Assembly (NCBI GenBank): GCA_900095165.1
Contig: LT606947.1
Span: 1,302,001-1,366,000 of the forward strand
Direction of reading: 5' to 3'
From: Polynucleobacter necessarius
Lineage (GTDB): Bacteria > Pseudomonadota > Gammaproteobacteria > Burkholderiales > Burkholderiaceae
Length of the DNA: 64,000 nucleotides
Positions 11,496 through 20,342 of this stretch are shown piece after piece (positions within the stretch are counted from its first letter, which is position 1; every line of letters begins with the position of its first letter). The notes below the pieces were generated by a model that saw only the letters and a program-made list of their open reading frames with translations, was not told the DNA's origin and did not search any database. The translations under genes and the position numbers were made by a program.

Positions 11496-11667
11496 CAAAC
11501 CATAACACCCATATCATGTCAGCAGATATGAGCAATCAAACCCTCAATGGAAAATACTGGAGAGTACCAAGGCTGGATTCCTTAGCGCAATAACAAAAGC
11601 ATCAACTCCACTGGCGGACACATAACTCCAGAAGCAAGAGAATCTATTCAGCACAACCTTGATGCTC

Positions 11668-11699
11668 TTGACGGATTAAATTTGATTAATTTCCGTCAA
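11668..11699. repeat. Inverted repeat TTGACGGA/TCCGTCAA
   Basis: Two perfect eight-base arms flank a 16-base AT-rich centre containing TTTGATTAATT, which overlaps in sequence with the dispersed TTGATT repeats. It is in a non-coding stretch; it could be a hairpin or a protein-binding site. Confidence 0.5.
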
Positions 11700-11730
11700 T
11701 GTTTAGGGGGTCGACAAATTTTGCCCCCTC

Positions 11731-12456
11731 CTAAGCCGCAATATTTAAGTAAATATCATCCACTTTTTTATTCATATAGGTATGGTATTTGTATATAGGT
11801 GTGCAGATTTGCTGCCTGAAGCAAGAAATGAATATGAATTCTAAAAGCGACATGAAACCCATATATTCATTAGAAATTTCATCATTTTTATATGCTCTGG
11901 TAGGTGCCGTTTTTACACCTAGTGATTTTCACGTGGGCAGATTGAGTCCTTAGTTTTTTCTTTAAGGGTGCTGTTTTGGCATGTAGTAGGTGCCATATTT
12001 ACACTTCCTCTTTTTTATTGAACTGATTCTTAATCAATCTTAGGGCAGTTTTAGCCTCTCTCACCTCTCGAAAAGATTTGTAAAGATAATCGGCTTTTAC
12101 TGCTGGGAGCTTGTACTTGGGCAACTCATACATCCCTAAATCAGTAAAGCGATAAAGATTAGGCTTTTTGCCTCCACTAGCAATGCTCCCTTGCAGGGTA
12201 AGCCTAATAAACCCAAGGGCTTCCAGCTGTTGCCTTGCCCTCATAATGGTGTGTCGCGAACTCCACCCCCGGCGGATAAAACAGCAAGGGCGGTGGTAGC
12301 AGCCCTATTGTTAGTACTTCCCACCTGCGCTCTTAAGTCACACCATAAACCTTTTGCAGCTGGAGATAAACATCTCCAAGCTACGCTATTTAGAACAATG
12401 TCATAGAGTCGCCTATGCGCCCCATTTGGGTCCGGACAATATAGTTTTTTAGTCAT
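11731..12456 (-). pseudogene. Winged-helix island protein, multiply frameshifted
   Basis: The gene starts at ATG 12456 (MTKKLYCPDPNGAHRR), overlapping the preceding remnant's stop. Near 12270 one C is missing (restoring it gives LSRRGWSSRHTIMRARQQL, a winged-helix segment), and reading continues to a TAA at 11999. Beyond that stop, other frames stay coding-like: SVNMAPTTCQNSTLK, then GVKTAPTRAYKNDEIS to a stop at 11731-11733. Related island proteins have short GVKxAP repeats after the DNA-binding domain, which is why I extend it. It resembles plasmid/island replication-type helix-turn-helix proteins; the exact role is unknown. Confidence 0.55.
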
Positions 12457-12598
12457 AATGCTCCATCCTGTAATTCATGGGATCAGCTAAAAATTTGTGA
12501 AGTTTGTGATTTGAGTAAAAGGAACAGCGCACATCCGCCTGTATTTGGTTTCGCATTAAGCTCAGTTTGCTGCTGGGCTTTTTTGTTTGATGGGTCAT
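12449..12598 (-). pseudogene. Truncated AlpA-like paralogue
   Basis: This 49-residue frame (ATG 12598 to stop 12449) ends RCSFYSNHKLHKFLADPMNY, closely parallel to RCTFYDNAELHRWLSDPAGY of the next gene upstream. The DNA-binding N-terminal part is missing, so it looks like a second AlpA-like gene cut down by deletion. Its last bases overlap the start of the winged-helix gene. Confidence 0.55.
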
Positions 12599-12599
12599 C

Positions 12600-12842
12600 T
12601 TATTGATCGCCTGCAATATAGCCAGCCGGATCAGATAACCACCGATGCAGTTCGGCATTATCGTAAAAGGTGCATCGAACTCCAAGGCGCTCTGCTTTAG
12701 GTGCTCGGCCTTGCTTGCTAAGCGTAAGGAATGTCCCCAGAGAGACTGGCGAGAATTTTTTAAATCCACTCCATCGAGATTTACCTGTTAGGGGCAAGAC
12801 TTCAGGCATTGGCACTTCTACCGCTTTTGGTTTTTGATTCAT
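12600..12842 (-). CDS. AlpA-like DNA-binding protein
   Basis: An 80-residue protein of the kind carried next to island integrases, where AlpA-like proteins act as excisionase or as activator of the integrase. The helix-turn-helix segment is FSPVSLGTFLTLSKQGRAP, followed by ERLGVRCTFYDNAELHRWL. The original family pattern has a clear recognition helix here; GTFLTL looks slightly altered. It lies upstream of a shortened copy of itself. The frame is intact. Confidence 0.65.
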   Translation of the reverse strand: MNQKPKAVEVPMPEVLPLTGKSRWSGFKKFSPVSLGTFLTLSKQGRAPKAERLGVRCTFYDNAELHRWLSDPAGYIAGDQ

Positions 12843-12957
12843 GTCTAACTCCGTTTATAAAAACATGGGGTCATCATGAATAATTTGCTCAAGAACCCAC
12901 AGGAGTTTATGAGAAATAACGTGATAAATAGTGCGGCTTACGTCATGAGCCGTATTA

Positions 12958-13672
12958 TCAAGCTTGTGATTTCTTAACCCTGCTTATTTTGCCTATAACT
13001 TCTCTTTTCGAGAGCCCTCTAGCAATGTTATTGACTCTTGCAAAGTTCCGTAAATCAGACAAAAGATATTCATACAGTTCCGTTGCTGATTTCTCAGGAT
13101 ATTTAACAATCCAATGGGCCGCAAGGTCACCGATCTTGTTGGTCAACATTTCAGCCTTATTAAGCCTCGCTTTATTGGCACTTTTGGTGGACTCTTTTCT
13201 TACCTGAGATTTAATTGCCTCAATATCAATTCCTGCATCGCATATTAACCACCCAATCAACGGGAATATTTCAAGGGCAACCCTAGGATCCCATGAGCTA
13301 TCCCCTTTTAACAATCTGGGGATGGCAGCACCAATAGACTCGAAGCAGTGCGCAATCTGCGCCATCCTAGGATTTTGCGGATGAAGGATTTCACTATCGT
13401 CCTCATAGTATCTTTGTATGACTTGCCCAAAGCCTCCATAAACCTTTGCAATGTCCACACGCTCATAAGCCGATTCAAGATTGAGGATGGCCGATCAAGC
13501 ACACGCCGATAAACGTACTGCTGGGCGAGTATTTTTCTAGGTAATGATCCCTGTCCTCCAGGAACCTTGACAATGAAAATCTGTCGTTCATCTCAATGGG
13601 AATCTCTGACTTTTTCCGCTTTAGCTCTACCTGAGTTGGGTCCTTGATAGTAGACATATGATCCGCTTTCAT
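12958..13672 (-). pseudogene. Unknown island protein, two frameshifts
   Basis: Three frames make one coding region. ATG 13672 (MKADHMSTIKDP) runs to about 13545, the middle frame reads AQQYVYRRVLDRPS to about 13500, and the third reads ESAYERVDIAKVYGGFGQVI to stop 12958. The combined product is about 235 residues, soluble, rich in lysine near its end. I do not recognise the family. Position next to AlpA-like genes suggests an island maintenance or replication-linked role, but this is only context. Confidence 0.5.
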
Positions 13673-13758
13673 TGCCCGCATAGTTAAGGCTCAGACAAGA
13701 TACTGCGGTAGTACCGTTCGCTCCGTCGAGCTATGCCTGGGTGCGTTAATTTTAGTTT

Positions 13759-13779
13759 TGATTAATTTTGATTGTTTTT
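13759..13779. repeat. Dispersed AT-rich repeat, copy 2
   Basis: TGATTAATTTTGATTGTTTTT, matching copies 1 and 3 over about 21 bases. Together with copy 3 it brackets the AlbA_2 remnant; with copy 1 it brackets the HTH/AlpA block. Confidence 0.75.
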
Positions 13780-13928
13780 AAATAAACCTATAAAACCTAA
13801 GCAAACTATGGCCGAATACTTTCCGGGTAAGAATTTCTAAAATGGCTATAAATTAAACACTTAACTCATTGTTTTTATTGAGAAAATTTCATAGTTTTAG
13901 CTAAAAATAGTTTTGCTCTAAAGCACTA

Positions 13929-14546
13929 TTAGACCCAATATGGAACATATTTTGCATATCTTGTTGAGGCCGTTTCCCACTCATCCAGCCTGATTAGAGA
14001 GGCATCTCTAGCCCCCGCTATGACGACAGAAACAGCTGCTGTTTTTTGTTTCAGATAAATCAAACCTATCGCGCAAAGTTTGATTAGACATCTTCTGATT
14101 GCTGACATACATAAGACAACAATGTTGGTAGCATGCTCTTATACGATCATCCTTGCTCATTTCTGAAAAATCTTGATGGGCATATAGGATTGCAATCGTG
14201 CGTTGCTCACCAACCCTAAAATCCGGGGGAGGTAACTGAAAAATTTCAGCAGCATTGATAACCTTATCAACTCCGCTTCCCTTTTCCTCGCAGATTCCTA
14301 AACGCCGCATTAAATCTGCCAATCTCTCATTACGAGATCTAGGTACGCCTGCGTTCCAACAACTTGCCTCGGCTTTTTATCGGAAACACCCAAAACAATA
14401 TTGCCACCTTTTTCGTTGGCAATCGCGACACAGTACTCAATTAGTCTATTTGAGTCGAACTGTGATTTAGCCCCTTTAAACTCCAGAACTTCTGATTCAG
14501 CTTCTAAGTTAATCCAGGCATTTAACTTTTCTATAGTAAAAGACAT
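13929..14546 (-). pseudogene. AlbA_2/RecG-like regulator, internally deleted
   Basis: The N-terminal 70 residues carry the AlbA_2 (Schlafen-like) pattern LEFKGAKSQF and GGNIVLGVSDKKP. At about 14338 the frame jumps straight to RNERLADLMRRLGICEEKGS, a segment normally some 200 residues later in this family, so a large internal deletion is likely. Near 14040 a one-base indel shifts the end; in the restored frame the tail reads TRYAKYVPYWV and stops at 13929, matching the usual aromatic ending of the family. Not functional. Confidence 0.75.
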
Positions 14547-14614
14547 ATATTTCTCTAGCTTGATCCGCGCAATATAAATCTAAAATCCAGGGCCGTACAA
14601 GCTCGCAAACCATT

Positions 14615-14637
14615 CTTGATTAATTTTGATTGTTTTC
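14615..14637. repeat. Dispersed 23-base AT-rich repeat, copy 3
   Basis: Identical over 23 bases to copy 1 at 10258-10280. It lies between the start of the AlbA_2 remnant and the end of the integrase remnant. Confidence 0.8.
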
Positions 14638-14766
14638 CGTCAGGCACACAGTAAACCATAACTTTTGATAACAAACCAATCATTCCAATAGCAGGTTTTA
14701 TAAGGTTTTCCATGCCTCAAACCTTAACAAAAACTAACAGGTAGCAACCTTGGAATTTGAGGTTTT

Positions 14767-16019
14767 TTAAGGTTTTCTGCCCCAGTTTAATTGCCCTGCT
14801 TTAGCTTTAAACGGAATCACATCTGCCCCAGTTTTAATGGCATCTAAGTAGTTGGCCCAATCTTGAAGCATTGCTTTACGCTGAGGCAAATACTTAGCGT
14901 GGTTGTAACTGGCAGATACTTTATTACGTTCTGAGTGTGCCAATTGAATTTCTATATGCTCATGCGGATAGCCTTGCTCATGCAAAATCGTCGATGCTAT
15001 CCCCCTAAACCATGCCCCGTCATCTTGCCAGCGTACCCCAATCGCTTTAAAGCACTTAGCAAGGTGTTATTGCTCATCGTCTTTTTGGATCTCGAGCCGA
15101 TGGAAAAATAAACTCCCTGCCGCCCGTAATCTCGTTTAGCCTCGTGAAAATCGTCACCACTTGATCGGGCATTAGGACGATATGAGGGTCTTTCATCTTC
15201 ATTCGCTCGGGCGGAATTCGCCATTCTTTGGTCTTGAGGTCAATCTCTGACCACCTAGCGCCGATTAACTCCCTTGTTCTAACAAAAATATAGGCCATCA
15301 GCTGCAAACCAAAACGGGTAATCTCATCCCCTTTTTGAGTAATGCCGTACTGATCTATATCCCTTAGCAACTGGGGAAGCTCTTTAGCATCCACCCGTTT
15401 GTAGTTTTCTTGAGTAACAAGCTTTAAGAAGTCGGCAGGCTTCACCTGAGCCACCGGATTGGTCTCGCACAAGCCCGTAGGGCTACCGCAAACCTAAAAA
15501 CCTGTCCTGCAGTCTCATAGGCCCTTTTGGCAATATCATACGCACCCCTGGCATCTATCTTCTTCACCACCATTAGCAGTAGCTGAATACTGATTTGATT
15601 GATAGGCCTTGAGCCGATATGAGGAAATAAGTCCTTCTCCATGCACTGATAAACCCGCTTCACATGGTCCGGGCTTTTATTAGCCTTCCAGTTCTCATGC
15701 CAACGGATTGCCACCGCTTTAAAAGTGTTTTCTGACACCTCCCCCTGCCTGATCTTCTTTTCTTTACGGTCTAAAGAAGGGTCAACTCCTGAAGCCAGCA
15801 GCCTTTTAAACGCCGAACGCCTCTCTCTAGCCGCTTTGAGACTTACATCCGGATATGTTCCAAGGGAAAGCATTTTGGCCTTACCTGCAAATCTGTAATG
15901 ATAGCACCATGCCATTGCCTTTTTGGGGTGACATAACAACACCAGACCTTCGCCATCGGGGTGACTAGTCGTTCTATCACCTGGATTCAAAGCCTTAAAT
16001 ATGCATCGGTTAGCTTCAT
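14767..16019 (-). pseudogene. P4-type tyrosine integrase, broken
   Basis: The integrase that would insert or excise the island. ATG 16019 opens MKLTDAYLR but a shift near 15985 follows; the N-terminal arm-binding part (WCYHYRFAGKAKMLSLGTYP) and core-binding domain are open to about 15450, where a second shift occurs. The catalytic part contains the first arginine (VRTRELIGARWSEID), shifts near 15110, and the HGFR motif is destroyed near 15005 because HGFRGIAS reads HGLGG after loss of a T. The last frame holds the tyrosine segment ASYNHAKYLPQRK. At least four lesions; it cannot move the island. Confidence 0.9.
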
Positions 16020-16049
16020 TTACGGGGGTCTCCAGCCAATTTTTCCAGA

Positions 16050-16145
16050 GTTACTCACCAAGTTACTCACATCAACTGGGGTAAGCTACTCACACCCTGG
16101 GAAAGTTACTCACAAAGTTACTCACACATTTGCAATGTTACTCAC
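16050..16145. repeat. Six GTTACTCAC repeats, likely integrase arm sites
   Basis: GTTACTCAC occurs at 16050, 16062, 16105, 16117 and 16137 with a variant (GCTACTCAC) at 16085, all in one orientation, at spacings of 12, 23, 20, 12 and 20. They lie between the integrase start and the tRNA 3' end, where arm-type integrase sites are expected. Confidence 0.7.
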
Positions 16146-16173
16146 ATTATCCAAGGTTGTTCAACAAGTAACA

Positions 16174-16209
16174 AAAAACCCTGAGAGGCTTATCCTGTCA
16201 GGGTTTTTT
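16174..16209. terminator. Terminator between tRNA-Met and integrase
   Basis: CCCTGA and TCAGGG arms separated by 13 bases, with A-runs before and T-runs after, work in either direction. On the minus strand it lies about 30 bases after the tRNA gene. Confidence 0.75.
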
Positions 16210-16240
16210 AAACAACGTTAAAACTTATTGAAATTTAAAT

Positions 16241-16317
16241 TGGTGGCGAATCAGGGATTTGAACCCCGGACCTGCGGATTATGATTCCGTCGCTCTAACC
16301 AGCTGAGCTAATTCGCC
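16241..16317 (-). tRNA. tRNA-Met (CAT anticodon)
   Basis: A 77-base tRNA on the minus strand with a seven-pair acceptor stem (GGCGAAT/ATTCGCC), encoded CCA at 16241-16243, D-loop AGCTCAGCTGGTTAGAGC, anticodon loop ATCATAA with CAT, and T-arm GGTTCAAATCC. CAT could also denote the lysidine-modified tRNA-Ile, but the body fits elongator Met. The 3' end faces the island, which is the usual attachment site for P4-type integrases. Confidence 0.95.
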
Positions 16318-16386
16318 GAAGATCAGATTTTAGCTTATTTGACCAAAGTGCTCAATTTATCCACTTTACCCCTTAAAACTAGGCAA

Positions 16387-17199
16387 TCAAATGATCTTGA
16401 TGCTTAAATCGGGCAAATTATCGATGCTGCATCGAATAACGTCTCCGCGCACTACCGGCCTCACATTCTCTGGCGTACCGGAGTAGATGATGTCGCCAGG
16501 GAATAATTCATTGGCCTCTGATAGTTTGGCGATTTGCTCTGCCACCGACCAAATCATTTGATCTAAGTTCGCCTTTTGCTTCACCACTCCATTTACAGAA
16601 AGCGAAATTGTTCCTTTGGTGAAGTGGCCAACTTGACTAACCCGAAAGATCGGTCCAATGGGAGCCGAATGATCAAAAGATTTACCAATCTCCCAAGGTT
16701 TTTTCTGATCACCCATAAAGCGCTGTAAATCACGACGTGTCATATCCAAGCCTAAGGCATAACCGAATACATGCTCAAGCGCTTTTTCTACCGGAATATT
16801 TTTCCCATCCTTATTTAAGGCGGCAACCAATTCAATCTCATAGTGATAATTTTTAGTTAACGATGGATAAGGATGATCAACCAATTTATTTGGAGCTACA
16901 AACTGAATTGCATCTGTTGGTTTTTGAAAAAAGAATGGTGGCTCGCGAGTGGGGTCAGAACCCATCTCGCGCGCGTGTGCAGCGTAGTTTCTGCCGATGC
17001 AATAAATGCGACGAACTGGAAACTCAGCATCGCTTCCTGCGATAGGAATTAGTGTTTGCGCAACTACAAAAGGGGTTTTAATTGAATCGTCGGATTTGTG
17101 AGCCTGAACACCGGCAACCATCCCCACCGAAGAAAGTGATGCAACACCTAGCTTAATTGCATTACGCCGACTGAGAATATCGTTTTCTTGATTTGACAT
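16387..17199 (-). CDS. Fumarylacetoacetate-hydrolase-family protein, exported
   Basis: The 270-residue protein begins with a twin-arginine type leader (SRRNAIKLGVASLS, cleaved near VQAHK), then the FAH-fold hydrolase domain. The pattern RIYCIGRNYAAHAREMG, then HYEIELVAALNKDG, GYALGLDMTRRDLQ and GDIIYSGTPENV includes the metal-binding glutamates and aspartate. Members cleave or decarboxylate diketo acids of aromatic catabolism; the substrate here is unknown. I use ATG 17199 with AAGGG eight bases upstream rather than 17220. The export leader is unusual for this mainly cytoplasmic family. Intact. Confidence 0.85.
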   Translation of the reverse strand: MSNQENDILSRRNAIKLGVASLSSVGMVAGVQAHKSDDSIKTPFVVAQTLIPIAGSDAEFPVRRIYCIGRNYAAHAREMGSDPTREPPFFFQKPTDAIQFVAPNKLVDHPYPSLTKNYHYEIELVAALNKDGKNIPVEKALEHVFGYALGLDMTRRDLQRFMGDQKKPWEIGKSFDHSAPIGPIFRVSQVGHFTKGTISLSVNGVVKQKANLDQMIWSVAEQIAKLSEANELFPGDIIYSGTPENVRPVVRGDVIRCSIDNLPDLSIKII

Positions 17200-17298
17200 A
17201 ACTAACCCTTTTAAGAACATAGGTCATCGCATTCCAATCGGAAAATATGTACATCAGGAAAACCCCAGCATCATGCATACCACCTTGGTGGCTATTAC

Positions 17299-17709
17299 CT
17301 ACTTAATCTGAAAGACGCTCACTGCCTCATCACGGTTGTAGCGAACAAAAACCTCAATTTTCTTGGCTAAAAAGAGCTTTTTCAGAACCTCATCCTTATT
17401 TTCAAAAATGATGGCCGTTTGCTCTGGGAAACGAGAAAAGGGATCGCTCATCACCTCGATAGACTGCCCATCCACTTTAATAATCCGAATGGTGCGCTTG
17501 TATAGCCGGTCAGGCTGAATGAAAATCAGGCGCTTCACGTACTTATCTAAAACCAGCTTTTGCCCTTGTTCATTGGTCTTAAAGTAATAAACCAGCTCAT
17601 CTTTACCATTGGTAGTGACATCCCGCTCCTCATCCCACTTGGCGAATGCAGTCGGGCTAGCAAGCGCACAAAGAATTACTAGCACTAATAATCTATAAAG
17701 ATGCATCAT
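17299..17709 (-). CDS. Conserved exported protein, unknown
   Basis: The 136-residue product has an N-terminal signal peptide (LYRLLVLVILCALASPTAFA, cleaved before KWDEER). The mature part is about 113 residues with mixed charge and alternating hydrophobics, consistent with a small periplasmic beta-rich protein. No family is recognised. Start at 17709 or the next ATG at 17706 are equivalent. It ends 100 bases before the FAH-family gene on the same strand; a short CCACC/GGTGG hairpin lies between. Confidence 0.65.
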   Translation of the reverse strand: MMHLYRLLVLVILCALASPTAFAKWDEERDVTTNGKDELVYYFKTNEQGQKLVLDKYVKRLIFIQPDRLYKRTIRIIKVDGQSIEVMSDPFSRFPEQTAIIFENKDEVLKKLFLAKKIEVFVRYNRDEAVSVFQIK

Positions 17710-17754
17710 TTACCTTCTTAGTTCGATAAACCATCTTATCAGCCATTCATCGCT

Positions 17755-18384
17755 ATGCGACTTCTCTCAATCTCTTCTGGCAAAGTCATGCCACTCTTTG
17801 GGTCTCATCACCCAAATTACTCGACAGTAGCCTCGGCTATTAACAAACAGTCCGTTAGCACCCTTGCCTCCCCAGCACCCGTGGAAATCACTCGACTAGG
17901 AGTTGCAGGTGATGAGCAAGCAGACCCATCGGTACATGGCGGGATTGAAAAGGCTATTTATGTCTATCCAATTGAGCACTACGCTTTTTGGAATGAACTA
18001 CTCTCTCGAGAAACTAAAAAATCAGTTGATCTTCCTATGGGTGCATTCGGCGAAAACTTCACCATCGAAGGCTTACTAGAGACTGAGGTATTTGTTGGGG
18101 ATCAAATGCAGATCGGTGATCTTCAATTTACCGTAGTCAAATTACGTGAGCCTTGCTTTAAGTTCAACGCCAAGATGGGCTACAAAGGCGCAGCCAAAGC
18201 AATGCTGCAATCGGGCTTTAGCGGATGATATCTTCGCGTCAATCAAGCTGGCGTAGTTTCAGCGGGCGCTGAAATCCAAGTTCTGCCCGGCCAAAGAATC
18301 ACATCTATCGCCGATCAGAATCTAGCCTTATTTAATCGGGGCGATCAAAAAATCTTTGGGATTAATTTTTGGATTAATTCTTGA
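17755..18384 (+). pseudogene. MOSC-domain protein, nonsense mutation
   Basis: MOSC proteins of the YiiM type handle molybdenum cofactor-bound sulfur and detoxify N-hydroxylated bases. The frame has VEITRLGVAGDEQADPSVHG, AIYVYPIEHYAFW, GAFGENFTIEGL and REPCFKFNAKMG (active cysteine). TGA at 18226-18228 stands in SGFSG-stop-YLRV, where the family has tryptophan, so TGG to TGA is likely. The same frame then stays open to stop 18384, giving 209 codons in all. No frameshift is needed to explain the break. Confidence 0.85.
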
Positions 18385-18400
18385 GGCTCATTCCAGCAAT

Positions 18401-18438
18401 AAAAAACCCGACCACTAAGTGGTCGGGTTTAGTTTTTT
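18401..18438. terminator. Bidirectional terminator
   Basis: Perfect twelve-base arms AAACCCGACCAC / GTGGTCGGGTTT with loop TAA, A-run before and T-run after, between the converging MOSC and MHS transporter genes. Confidence 0.9.
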
Positions 18439-18463
18439 AAAACAGACTAGTGAAGCTTAGTCT

Positions 18464-20121
18464 TTAATCTACGTCTTTAGTTTCTTTAACAAACAGTACA
18501 CCGATTACCAATGTCATCGCAGCGATGATGATTGGGTACCAGAGACCGTAATAAATGTTACCGTTTTGCGCTACCAAGGCGAAGGAGATCGTTGGCAACA
18601 AGCCACCGAACCAACCGTTACCGATATGGTATGGCAAGGACATAGATGTGTAACGAATGCGAGTTGGGAACATCTCAACTAACATCGCTGTGATTGGGCC
18701 ATAAACCATGGTTACCAAGATCACCAAGTAAACCAACAAGAGCAATACAGCAACATAATTAATGTCAGCTGGGTTTGCTTTAGCTGGCTAACCAGCGGCA
18801 TTTAATGCATCGCGAATTGCTTTCTTGAACTCAGCATCTTTTGCTTTTGCATCAGCAGGTGCCAAGCCTTTTGCAGAGTAACCAGCGATTTCTGTATCAC
18901 CAATCTTCACAACAGCTGTGCCACCAGCAGGATCAGCAACAGTGCTATAGCTAGCAGAGTTAGAAGCCATCACTTGTTTTGCGATATCGCAAAAACTTGT
19001 GAACCTAGCTGTACCTGTTGGGTTGAACTGGAATGTACATTCATTCACATCAGCAGTAATAGTTGCTGGTGAAGCTGCCATTGCTTTTTCCAATGCTGGG
19101 TTAGCAAAGTGAGTTAAGGCATTAAATACAGAAACTGGTGTATTTGGAATGTAGGTAATTACAGCCAACAACAAGCCACCCATGATGATGACCTTACGGC
19201 CGATCTTGTCTGACAAGCTACCGAATACAACGAAGAATGGTGTGCCGATTACCAATGAAGCAGCAATCAACAAGTTCGCAGTCTTAGCATCTACCTTCAA
19301 CACTTGTGTGAGGTAGAACAAAGCGTAGAACTGGCCTGTGTACCAAACCACTGCTTGACCTGCAACCAGACCAAACAATGCCAAGATAGCAATCTTCAAG
19401 TTCTTCCATTGACCGAATGACTCTGTCAAAGGTGCTTTAGACAATTTGCCTTCATCTTTCATCTTCTTGAAAGCTGGGGATTCATTCATTGATAAACGGA
19501 TCCAAACAGAAATAGCTAACAAAGCGATAGAAACGATAAACGGAACACGCCAGCCCCAAACGTCAAAGTCTGCGCCAGTGAATTCACGTGTGAACAAAAT
19601 CACCAGCAAAGATAAAAACAAGCCAAGAGTAGCTGTTGTCTGAATCCAAGCCGTGTATGCACCGCGACGACCGTGCGGTGCATGCTCAGCAACGTAAGTT
19701 GCAGCACCACCGTACTCACCCCGCCCAATGCCAAACCTTGAAGCATACGCAATGCGATCAAGATCACAGGAGCAGCAACACCGATAGTGGCGTAGTTAGG
19801 CAGAATACCTACGATGAATGTTGCACCACCCATCAACAAGATCGTCACCAAGAAGGTGTATTTACAACCAATTAAGTCACCTAAGCGACCGAATACCAAA
19901 ACGCCGAATGGGCGAACGATAAAACCGGCGGCGAACGCAAGCAAAGCGAAAATGAAGGCTGAACCTGCATCTAGGCCTGAGAAGAATTGCTTGGCGATAA
20001 CGGCAGCCAATGAACCGTAAAGATAAAAGTCGTACCACTCAAAAACTGTACCTAAAGAGGAGGCAAAAATAACTTTGCGTTCTTCAGAGGTCATTGGGGC
20101 TGCTTTAGTTGATGTTGACAT
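18464..20121 (-). pseudogene. MHS-family metabolite:H+ symporter, broken
   Basis: A ProP/ShiA-like major facilitator. It starts MSTSTKAAPMTSEERK at 20121 and shows EWYDFYLYG in helix 1 and RPFGVLVFGRLGD (the MFS loop 2-3 motif). At about 19718-19722 a G-run is two bases longer than needed for LGGEYGGAATYVAEHA, shifting the frame. Reading resumes from about 19700 to an in-frame TAG at 18788-18790, after which helices 11-12 (LLLVYLVILVTMVYGP) remain open to 18464. An extra loop of roughly 100 residues rich in alanine lies before the TAG. Non-functional as read. Confidence 0.9.
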
Positions 20122-20342
20122 CAGTAGCTCCTAACTATTTTTATTGAAATAAAAAACAACGGGTCGATTATGCTTTGAAAAAAATCAAAGAAATCAACTA
20201 TTTAGGGTAATTCCCCATCAAATCAGATCGGGGTTTTCCCGCGAAAACCGCAAACTAGAGGTGATAAAGCAACATTTATTAGCCTAGCGTCTAATAGAAA
20301 CATTGAGCAACATCACACATTCATTATTTGGAACCAATAACC

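Noticed and set aside
11900..12005. Two GGTGCC...TTTACAC direct repeats as replication iterons
   Set aside because: They are better explained as DNA encoding the short GVKxAP-type protein repeat of the decayed winged-helix gene.
16050..16145. GTTACTCAC repeats as a CRISPR array or plasmid iterons
   Set aside because: Units are only nine bases with spacers of 3-14 bases, no cas or rep gene is next to them, and their place between integrase and tRNA fits arm-type sites better.
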